64,000 nucleotides of DNA from Algihabitans sp965233705 (GTDB lineage Bacteria > Pseudomonadota > Alphaproteobacteria > Kiloniellales > DSM-21159): contig CBDDTF010000003.1 in assembly GCA_965233705.1 (NCBI GenBank), positions 310,001 to 374,000 on the forward strand, in the 5' to 3' direction. Positions 54,688 through 61,457 of the stretch are shown here, one piece after another (positions within the stretch are counted from its first letter, which is position 1; each line of letters begins with the position of its first letter). Under the pieces are notes generated by a model, which was not told the origin of the DNA, ran no database searches, and worked only from the letters and a program-made list of their open reading frames with translations. Made by a program: the position numbers and the translations under genes.

Positions 54688-55860
54688 TTACTGGAACAGG
54701 CGCATCAGGTTCTGCGGTAGCTGGTTGGCCTGGGCGAGCATCGACACGCCGGCCTGGACCAGGATCTGCTTCGAGGTGAAGTTGCTCATCTCCGCGGCGA
54801 CATCGAGGTCCATGAGGGCCGAGCGCGAGGCCTCGGTGTTCTCCATGGTGGTCGCGATGTTGGCGGCGGCGAACTCCAGACGGTTCTGGGCGGCGCCGAG
54901 CTGGGCCCGCGCGACGGCCAGGTTGTCGATCGCCTCGTTGACCGCGGTGATCGCCGTCGTGGCGTTGGCCGAGGTGTCCACCGTCGAGGTGTCCAGCCCG
55001 GTGCCCAGGGCGGAGGCCTGGACCGAGGCAAGGTCGATGGTGACGTCGTCGGTCGTGTCGGTGCCGGTGCCGATCTTGAACTCCAGGCTCAGGGTGTCCG
55101 ACGTGCCGCCGGCGACCGTGAACTGGGTGGTGACGTCAGCAGTCATGTTGCTGGTGTCGTCGAACAGGGAGTTCAGCGTCAGGGTGATGCCGGCGCCGTT
55201 GATCGTCACCTCGTTGAAGTTGCCGGCACTCGGTGCGGACACGCCCGGATCGGAGGTGTAGCTGGTGCTGGTGCTCAGGTTGGTGACGGTGAACTGGTCG
55301 GCGGTGGCGTCGTAGGCGACCTGCACCACGTTGCCGGTGCTGAAGGCGCCGGTGTCGTTGGTGAAGGCGATCTGCTCGATGCCGTCGGCAACCTCGATGG
55401 CCGTCGCCGTGCCGGCGAGGGTGGCCGAGAAGGTCGAACTGCCGGACAGCAGCTTGGTGCCATTGAACTCGGTGTCCTGGGCGATGCGGTCGACTTCCGA
55501 ACGCAGCGCCGTGTACTCCTGGTTCAGCATCCCGCGCTCGGTGTCGGAGAGCTGACCCGAGCTGGCCTGCACGGCCAGGGTCTTCATCCGCACCAGGATG
55601 TCGTCGACGCGCGCCATGGCGCCGTCGGCGATCTGCAGCATGGAGATGGCCTGGCCGGCGTTGACCGAGGCCTGGCGCAGGGCGCTGACTTCGGCGCGCA
55701 GGCGCGAGCCGATGGCAAGCGACGCGGCGTCGTCCTTGGCGGACAGCACGCGGGTGCCGGCCGACAACTTCGCCAGCGAGTTCGTCGCTTCCGCGTCCGA
55801 CTGCTGCAGGTGGCGATGGGCCACGTTTGCAGCAAAGTTGGAAATGACGTTGAGGGGCAT
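54688..55860 (-). CDS. Flagellin 1
   Basis: A 390-residue filament protein. Conserved ends (NFAANVAHRHLQQSDAEATNSLAKLSAG and FTSKQILVQAGVSMLAQANQLPQNLMRLFQ) form the filament core and flank a Thr/Ser-rich centre. It is homologous to the second flagellin at 59.9-61.1 kb. The ATG at 55860 gives the standard N-terminus. A sigma-54 promoter lies about 210 bases upstream. DNA between about 55080 and 55600 is nearly identical to the other copy. Confidence 0.96.
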   Translation of the reverse strand: MPLNVISNFAANVAHRHLQQSDAEATNSLAKLSAGTRVLSAKDDAASLAIGSRLRAEVSALRQASVNAGQAISMLQIADGAMARVDDILVRMKTLAVQASSGQLSDTERGMLNQEYTALRSEVDRIAQDTEFNGTKLLSGSSTFSATLAGTATAIEVADGIEQIAFTNDTGAFSTGNVVQVAYDATADQFTVTNLSTSTSYTSDPGVSAPSAGNFNEVTINGAGITLTLNSLFDDTSNMTADVTTQFTVAGGTSDTLSLEFKIGTGTDTTDDVTIDLASVQASALGTGLDTSTVDTSANATTAITAVNEAIDNLAVARAQLGAAQNRLEFAAANIATTMENTEASRSALMDLDVAAEMSNFTSKQILVQAGVSMLAQANQLPQNLMRLFQ

Positions 55861-56070
55861 GGTTGGGGTCTCCGTCTTCTTTCGCTCGCGTGGGCTCGAA
55901 CTCTGGCTTGGCCTCCGACGGGGGGCAGGGCGCGCTTGCGCCGACTGCGCGTGGGCCGGATCGGCCGAGCTTCGTTCCTCCTTGGCTCTGCCCCGCGCAG
56001 AGGCGGGCGGTTGCAGGTCACGCCGGTCGAGCCACGCAGATGCACGCGAGCCTTGCCGGCACCCTGTTTC

Positions 56071-56086
56071 AGCAAGGCGCGTGCCA
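56071..56086 (-). promoter_or_regulatory. Sigma-54 promoter of flagellin 1
   Basis: Read leftward the sequence is TGGCAC-GCGCC-TTGCT, a full match to the -24/-12 consensus TGGCAC-N5-TTGC. The untranslated leader would be about 200 bases. The 521-base gap 55861-56381 contains this promoter, the AT-rich palindrome ATCATT-N7-AATGAT (56107-56125), an upstream FlbD-like palindrome, a 15-bp direct repeat (56261-56290) and the fliS terminator. Confidence 0.88.
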
Positions 56087-56161
56087 ACTCCGAGGGTGCG
56101 GGTTAAATCATTGAAAAATAATGATAAAATGGACAGGCTCGAAGCCGTTTCGAGGCCCCGG

Positions 56162-56174
56162 GGCAAGCTTTGCC
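56162..56174. promoter_or_regulatory. FlbD-like enhancer palindrome upstream of flagellin 1
   Basis: GGCAA-GCT-TTGCC is a 5-3-5 palindrome, 76 bases upstream of the -24 box. The same GGCAA-N3-TTGCC occurs upstream of flagellin 2. Position and form suit the ftr enhancers bound by FlbD in Caulobacter. Confidence 0.65.
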
Positions 56175-56307
56175 GGGAGTCCGACGGGGCGGGGCTGGGT
56201 CATTTCTGCCCGCCCGGTGGCGCAGATCCTGCCTAGCAAGGCGGCGTTGCAGGCGCTTGCGGCTCGCGCGGTGGCGGCTCGCGCGGTGGCGGCGCGGGCG
56301 AGACAGC

Positions 56308-56336
56308 AAAAGCCCCGCTGGCGGGACCAGCGGGGC
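56308..56336 (-). terminator. Rho-independent terminator after the second fliS
   Basis: A perfect 10-bp stem (GCCCCGCTGG and CCAGCGGGGC, 5-base loop) is followed, read leftward, by TTTT. It lies 46 bases after the fliS stop and ends the flaG-fliD-fliS transcript. Confidence 0.85.
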
Positions 56337-56381
56337 GGCAGGCGGCTTCGGACGTCGTGGTTTCGCGACGAATGCCCGGGA

Positions 56382-56876
56382 TCAGGCTGAGAAGCTGAGG
56401 CTCACGGCCGGTGGCGTGGCGGCCCTGTCGCGGTTCTCGGACGCGGCGCTCGACTTCGTCTGCGCCTGTTTCTGGTAGGGGGCCGCGGCGGGGCGCGGCA
56501 TGGCCGCGCCATCACGCGCCAGCGTGCGCCAGGAGTCGCGTAGCGGCTCCAGCAGGGCGACGATGTCGCGCGGGACCTGGGGGTCGTTGAGGCGGTCCAC
56601 CTCCGCCAGCCGCCGCAGCGCGAAGCTGTAGAGCTGGGCGAGCTGCTCGGCGATCTCGCCGCCCTGGTCGCGGTCGAGGGTCATGTCCAGGTGATGGATC
56701 ACGTCCATCGCCTTGGCGTTGGCCTTGTGGCGCGCCTCGATCCGCCCCTCCTCGATCGCGCGCTCGGTCTCGCGCAGCAACTGGATGGCGCGGTCGAACA
56801 GCATCGCCACCAACTCCGCCGGCGAAGCGGTCATCAGGGCCTGGGTCTGGTAGTTGCGGGCGAGGGCGTAGCTCAT
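56382..56876 (-). CDS. fliS: Flagellin export chaperone FliS, copy 2
   Basis: A 164-residue FliS. It has the classic start (YQTQALMTASPAELVAMLFDRAIQLL), unlike copy 1, and a low-complexity tail after about residue 125. It follows fliD after 50 bases, the usual fliD-fliS arrangement. Confidence 0.92.
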   Translation of the reverse strand: MSYALARNYQTQALMTASPAELVAMLFDRAIQLLRETERAIEEGRIEARHKANAKAMDVIHHLDMTLDRDQGGEIAEQLAQLYSFALRRLAEVDRLNDPQVPRDIVALLEPLRDSWRTLARDGAAMPRPAAAPYQKQAQTKSSAASENRDRAATPPAVSLSFSA

Positions 56877-56926
56877 GGCGCGTCCTGACCTCTTGACTTA
56901 CTCGGAGAAGGTGTGATGGCGGTGCA

Positions 56927-59347
56927 TCACTGGTTGCCGCTGCCGGCTTCGGTGATCTGGCGGATCTGATCGAGGATCGAGTTGAGCCGCGCCAGGTTCT
57001 GCTCCATCGTGACGAAGCGCTCCAGCAGCCGCTCGCGCTGGAAGTCCAGGCGTTCGATCATCTCGCCCGCCCGATCCTGGGCCAGGCGGTTCTGCTCGGT
57101 CAGGGTGTCGACCTCGCCTTCCAGCGAGCCGCTCTCGGTGTCGAGCAGCGCGTCGAGCTCGAAGAACATCTTCGCGCCGAGGCCGACGCTGAAGTCGATG
57201 TCGATGCCGCTGGCGTCGCCGGCGCCGGTGTAGAGCAGCCGCAGCCCCTCCGCGCCGCTCTGGTCGCTCACCGTGAGGGTCCGTCCCGACACGCTCACCG
57301 AGCCGTCGTCGCTGCCGTCGCCGGCGCCGTCGAGGTTGGCCGAGCCGACCAGGTAGCTCTGGGTGGTCAAGGACAGCCCGGCCAGCAGGTCGCCGGTGTC
57401 GTTGGTCACCGTCAGGGCGTCCTCGCTGGAGGAAATGGCGAGCTGCTTGCCGCTCTCGCCGTCGAACACGGCGGCGGTGACGCCGGTGATGCCGGCGGCG
57501 TTGATCGCGTCCGCCAGGTCGTCCAGCGAATCGGTGGTGACGTCGTAGGTGATCGCCGTGCCGTTGATCTCGAAGCTGCCCGAGGTGGTGGCGCCGACGG
57601 AGTTGGCGCCGTCGTCGAGTGTCGCGGTCGAGTCGACGATCGTGGCGGAATGCTCGCGCGAGGAGCCGACGCCGCCCAGGTTCAGGGTATAGCCGTTGGG
57701 ATCGTAGGCGGTATTGCGGTTGAAGTTGAGGAGCTGCACCCGCGGATCGGAGCTCGTGAGGCCGAAGGTGAAGAGGCTCTCGATCTCGTCGATGTTGTTC
57801 AGCAGCGAAGAGTCGAGCTTGGTCTCGTCGATCCTGAGCGTGTCCTTGAGCAGCGGGTCGCTGAGCGCGTCGTTGTTGACGAAGTCGACGCCGATCTGCG
57901 CCAGCACGCTGAAGGCCGTCGAGGTGCCCTCGGCGCCGTTGCCGAGCACCGAGCTCAGACGCCGCTCGATGTCGCCCAGCGTCGAGTTGCGGAACAGCGG
58001 CCCGGTCTCCTCGGTCGCCTCGCCGGTGTCGGGATCGGCGAGCTGCTGCTGATTGATGAAGCTCTTCAGTTCGTTGTAGGCGGTCACGAAACCGCTGATC
58101 GCGGTCTTCACCGCGTTGAGGTCGCGCTCCACCTCGACCCGGATCGTGGTGCCGCGTTCGGCGCCGAAGAGGGTGAGGGTGGTGCCGGCGAAGAGGTCCG
58201 CGATGGTGTTGCTGCTGCGCTCGATGAGCTGGCGGTTGGTCAGGCTGAGATCGTCGAGCGCGCTGCCCGTGTCGCCGCTCAGGTTGATCGCCTGCCCGCC
58301 GTCGCCGGTGACTTCCAGACGGGTGGTGCCGCCCGAGGTGACGACGCTGGCGCTCACGCCGGCGACGGCGTTGATGGAGGCGGCCAGGTCGCTGACGCTG
58401 TCGCTGCCGCTGTAGGCGACGGTCCCGAGCAGGCTGTCGCTGGCGTCGCGGATCTCGAAGCTGTAGGGCCCGCCGCCGACGCCGAAGGTGGAGAGCGCGG
58501 CGCTGCCGTTGAGGCTCTTGGAGTGCCACTTGTCGGGGTCGAGCAGACCGTCGGCGTAGAACTGGGCCGTGCGCGGCGACTGCAACTCGTTGAGCAGGGT
58601 CGCGCCGCCGTCGTTCGAGATGCCGAGTTCGGACAGCAGGCCGCCGGTCTCGTTGGTCAGGCTGATCTCCTTGCCGGTCTCCTCGGCCGTGAGCACCAGC
58701 ACGTTCTCGCCCTCGGCCACCGAGACGATCGAGGCGCGCACGCCGGTGGCGTCGGTGCCGCTGTTGGCCGAATTGATCCGGTCGCGCAGCGTCAGCAGGC
58801 TGTCGGTGCCGTCGACTGTGATGGTCCGCCCGTTGATGTCGATGCTGCCGGCGATCGAGCCGGCGGCGCCGCCGCTGGCGCTGCCCAGGTCGGCGGTCGT
58901 GCTGCTGAAGGTCAGGCTGCCGATCCGCTGGGCCCGGGCGATCTGGTCGATCTCGATCTCGTGGGTGCCGGTCTCGGCCGCGTTGGTGACCGCCACGCCG
59001 AGCAGGTTGGCCGCGTCGGAGGCCGCCCCGCCGTCCTGGCGCGAGGTGGAGGCGAAGGTGGACTTGGTCGCGAAGACGTTGCCGGCGTCGCCCAGGGTGA
59101 TACGGCCGTAGAGGTCGGTCAGCGAGGTGCGCATGTTGGTCATCAGCGCACGAAGCTGGCTGAGCGCTTCCAGCTTGCTGCCGCGGTCCTCGATCTGCGC
59201 CTCCAGCCGATCCACCGGGATGCGGCGGGCCTGCATGATGCCGTCGACGGCCGAGTTGAAGTCGATGCCCGACTGCAGGCCGGAAAAGCGCACCCGGCCG
59301 TTGGCGTCGGTGATCAGGCTGTTGGAGTTGATCGCGATATCCGACAT
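56927..59347 (-). CDS. fliD: Flagellar filament cap protein FliD
   Basis: An 806-residue hook-associated protein 2, longer than E. coli FliD (468). The N-terminal domain (FSGLQSGIDFNSAVDGIMQARRIPVDRLEAQI) and the C-terminal coiled coil (LDFQRERLLERFVTMEQNLARLNSILDQI) are conserved. The middle holds several Gly/Ser/Asp-rich domains including repeated FliD-N/flagellin-IN-like motifs. The ATG at 59347 lies 7 bases after flaG. Confidence 0.93.
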   Translation of the reverse strand: MSDIAINSNSLITDANGRVRFSGLQSGIDFNSAVDGIMQARRIPVDRLEAQIEDRGSKLEALSQLRALMTNMRTSLTDLYGRITLGDAGNVFATKSTFASTSRQDGGAASDAANLLGVAVTNAAETGTHEIEIDQIARAQRIGSLTFSSTTADLGSASGGAAGSIAGSIDINGRTITVDGTDSLLTLRDRINSANSGTDATGVRASIVSVAEGENVLVLTAEETGKEISLTNETGGLLSELGISNDGGATLLNELQSPRTAQFYADGLLDPDKWHSKSLNGSAALSTFGVGGGPYSFEIRDASDSLLGTVAYSGSDSVSDLAASINAVAGVSASVVTSGGTTRLEVTGDGGQAINLSGDTGSALDDLSLTNRQLIERSSNTIADLFAGTTLTLFGAERGTTIRVEVERDLNAVKTAISGFVTAYNELKSFINQQQLADPDTGEATEETGPLFRNSTLGDIERRLSSVLGNGAEGTSTAFSVLAQIGVDFVNNDALSDPLLKDTLRIDETKLDSSLLNNIDEIESLFTFGLTSSDPRVQLLNFNRNTAYDPNGYTLNLGGVGSSREHSATIVDSTATLDDGANSVGATTSGSFEINGTAITYDVTTDSLDDLADAINAAGITGVTAAVFDGESGKQLAISSSEDALTVTNDTGDLLAGLSLTTQSYLVGSANLDGAGDGSDDGSVSVSGRTLTVSDQSGAEGLRLLYTGAGDASGIDIDFSVGLGAKMFFELDALLDTESGSLEGEVDTLTEQNRLAQDRAGEMIERLDFQRERLLERFVTMEQNLARLNSILDQIRQITEAGSGNQ

Positions 59348-59354
59348 GCCGCCC

Positions 59355-59699
59355 TCACACCTCGATGTCGACCAGACGGTCGAGCAGCGCATGCAGCTGC
59401 TCGGCGCTGCGCAGAAGCTCTTCCGGCGGCAGTTGCTGCTTGACCTCGCCGGTCTCCGGATCGACCAGGCTGGCGATCACCTGCTTGGTTCCCTCGTCGA
59501 TGTCGAGCGTGACCTTGAGCTTCTGCGGGGCCCCGCCGGGCGCTTCGCCGGTCGCGCGCCGCGGCGCCTCGATCGCCCGGTCCAGCAGGCGCTCGCGCGC
59601 CGCGGCCGGCTGTTCGTCGGCGACGGCGGCCGCGGCAGCCCCGAACGCCGCGGATTTCGCGGCGGGCTGGGGCGGAAGGGACAGGGGCGTGATTTCCAT
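59355..59699 (-). CDS. flaG: FlaG family protein
   Basis: A 114-residue protein with the FlaG C-terminal domain: LKVTLDIDEGTKQVIASLVDPETGEVKQQLPPEELL. FlaG influences filament length in some bacteria. An Ala-rich N-terminus precedes the domain. It is the first gene of flaG-fliD-fliS and is preceded by a sigma-54 type promoter. Confidence 0.88.
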   Translation of the reverse strand: MEITPLSLPPQPAAKSAAFGAAAAAVADEQPAAARERLLDRAIEAPRRATGEAPGGAPQKLKVTLDIDEGTKQVIASLVDPETGEVKQQLPPEELLRSAEQLHALLDRLVDIEV

Positions 59700-59814
59700 G
59701 GCTCTCGTTCGCGTCGGCCGTCAGTGGGCCCGACGGGCCCCGGCGACCGGCACTACCTGCGCTGTGCTTCGCAAAACAAAGGTCCTAACGGGATCGACCT
59801 TGCGAGAAATGAGA

Positions 59815-59830
59815 AGCAAGAATGATGCCA
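59815..59830 (-). promoter_or_regulatory. Sigma-54 type promoter of flaG-fliD-fliS
   Basis: Read leftward, TGGCAT-CATTC-TTGCT matches the -24/-12 consensus at all but one position. It lies about 115 bases before the flaG ATG, between the flagellin 2 terminator and flaG. Confidence 0.7.
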
Positions 59831-59877
59831 GAATCTGACAAAGCGCAGCGCGGAAGAGGCGGCCGTTAAAGCCGAGT

Positions 59878-59901
59878 GGGGAGGGGGCGGACCCCCTCCC
59901 C
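59878..59901 (-). terminator. Hairpin after flagellin 2
   Basis: A perfect 10-bp stem with a 4-base loop (GGGGAGGGGG, CGGA, CCCCCTCCCC) begins about 18 bases after the flagellin stop. A T run is missing, but stem strength and placement fit a terminator or mRNA 3' stabiliser for a very abundant message. Confidence 0.7.
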
Positions 59902-59919
59902 GAACCGGAAGACGCCGGA

Positions 59920-61098
59920 TCAGCCCAGCAGACGCAGCAGGTTCTGCGGCATCTGGTTGGCCTGGGCCAGCATTGAGACGCCCGACTGCACCAGGATCTG
60001 CTTGGAGGTGAACTTCGTCATCTCCGAAGCGACGTCCAGGTCCATCAGGGCCGAACGCGCGGCCTCGGTGTTCTCCATCGAGGTGGCGATGTTCGCCGAG
60101 GCGAACTCCAGCCGGTTCTGGCTGGCACCCAGCTCGGCGCGGTTCTGCGCCAGGGTGTCGATCGCGCTGTCGATGTAGCCGATGGCGTTCTCGGCGTTGG
60201 TGTTGGTGTCGATGGTCGAGGAGCCGAGGTTGCTGTTCAGCGCGTCGGCCGTGGCCGACTTCAGGCTGACGGTGATCTCGTCCTCGGTCGACTCCGTGCC
60301 GGTACCGATCCGGAAGTCCAGGCTCAGGGTGTCCGACGTGCCGCCGGCGACCGTGAACTGGGTGGTGACGTCAGCAGTGATGTTGCTGGTGTCGTCGAAC
60401 AGCGAGTTCAGCTTCAGGGTGATGCCGGCGCCGTTGATCGTCACGTCACGGAAGTCGCCCGCGCTGGGCGAAGAGACACCGGCGTCGGAGGTGTAGCTGG
60501 TGCTGGTGCTCAGGTTGGTGACGGTGAACTGGTCCGCGGTGGCGTCGTAGGCGATCTGCACCACGTTGCCGGTGCTGAAGGCGCCGGTGTCGTTGGTGAA
60601 GCTGACCTGCTCGAAACCGTCGCCGACCTCGATCGCCGTCGCCGTGCCGGCGAGGGTGGCCGAGAAGGTGTCGCTGCCGGACAGCAGCTTGGTGCCGTTG
60701 AACTCGGTGTCGTTGGCGATACGGTCGACTTCCGAACGCAGCGCCGTGTACTCCTCGTTCAGCATGCCCCGCTCGGTGTCGGAGAGCTGACCCGAGCTGG
60801 ACTGCACGGCCAGGGTCTTCATCCGCACCAGGATGTCGTTGGTGCGGCTCATCGCGCCGTCGGCGATCTGCAGCATGGAGATGGCCTGGCCGGCGTTGAC
60901 GCCCGCCTGCTTGAGGCTGTTCACCTCGGAGTTCAGACGGGAGCCGATGGCCAGGGCGGCCGCGTCGTCCTTGGCGGCCAGCACACGCGTACCGGCCGAC
61001 AGCTTGGCCACCGAGTTGGTCGCTTCCGAGCTGGACTGCGACAGGTTGCGGTGCGCGACGTTCGCGGCGAAGTTCGAAACGACGTTGAGAGTGCTCAT
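59920..61098 (-). CDS. Flagellin 2
   Basis: A 392-residue flagellin with conserved ends (NFAANVAHRNLSQSSSEATNSVAKLSAG and FTSKQILVQSGVSMLAQANQMPQNLLRLLG). It is close to flagellin 1 over its full length, including the centre, which normally varies most. A sigma-54 promoter lies about 100 bases upstream and a cluster of palindromes beyond it. It is adjacent to a divergent TPR/glycosyltransferase-like gene. Confidence 0.96.
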   Translation of the reverse strand: MSTLNVVSNFAANVAHRNLSQSSSEATNSVAKLSAGTRVLAAKDDAAALAIGSRLNSEVNSLKQAGVNAGQAISMLQIADGAMSRTNDILVRMKTLAVQSSSGQLSDTERGMLNEEYTALRSEVDRIANDTEFNGTKLLSGSDTFSATLAGTATAIEVGDGFEQVSFTNDTGAFSTGNVVQIAYDATADQFTVTNLSTSTSYTSDAGVSSPSAGDFRDVTINGAGITLKLNSLFDDTSNITADVTTQFTVAGGTSDTLSLDFRIGTGTESTEDEITVSLKSATADALNSNLGSSTIDTNTNAENAIGYIDSAIDTLAQNRAELGASQNRLEFASANIATSMENTEAARSALMDLDVASEMTKFTSKQILVQSGVSMLAQANQMPQNLLRLLG

Positions 61099-61197
61099 AG
61101 TCCTTAGGTCTCCTACTTGGATTTTCGACCCCGACCTCCTGTCAGGGCGGGACTGCTTGTCCCAGGTTCCGGACGACTGCGCGTCCGCCCCCTTCTC

Positions 61198-61213
61198 AGC
61201 AAACCTCGTGCCA
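61198..61213 (-). promoter_or_regulatory. Sigma-54 promoter of flagellin 2
   Basis: Read leftward, TGGCAC-GAGGT-TTGCT fully matches the -24/-12 consensus. The leader would be about 90 bases. The divergent gap 61099-61457 (359 bases) contains this promoter and the palindromes described next. Confidence 0.9.
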
Positions 61214-61225
61214 ACTCGGCGAAAA

Positions 61226-61314
61226 CTGCCGAGGGCGCGGCAGGACTTGCCGGGAGGGTGAGTCGATCCTGCCGACCCGGCAGTTTCGACCGGGTTAACG
61301 CGGCAAGTTTTGCC
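61226..61314. promoter_or_regulatory. Cluster of FlbD-like palindromes upstream of flagellin 2
   Basis: Three inverted repeats are packed here: CTGCCG-N6-CGGCAG (61226-61243), CTGCCG-ACC-CGGCAG (61269-61283) and GGCAA-GTT-TTGCC (61302-61314). Further TGCCGG half-sites lie at 61330-61350. The third is the same motif as upstream of flagellin 1. They are probably enhancer sites for FlbD. Confidence 0.65.
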
Positions 61315-61457
61315 CAACGCTGCAGCTTCTGCCGGGCAAGAACTGCCGGCCGGGGCGCCGGCTTAAGCATTCCGAAAGCATAAGCGGTTAGCTGGAGAGG
61401 GTGCCCGCCGGCCGATGCCGCTTCGGCCCCGACCCATAGTGCGAGAGCGAGTCCGCG

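Noticed and set aside
56107..56125. IHF site between the flagellin 1 enhancer and promoter
   Set aside because: The AT-rich palindrome is well placed for DNA bending, but it does not match the IHF consensus at the conserved TTR end, and flagellin 2 has no counterpart.
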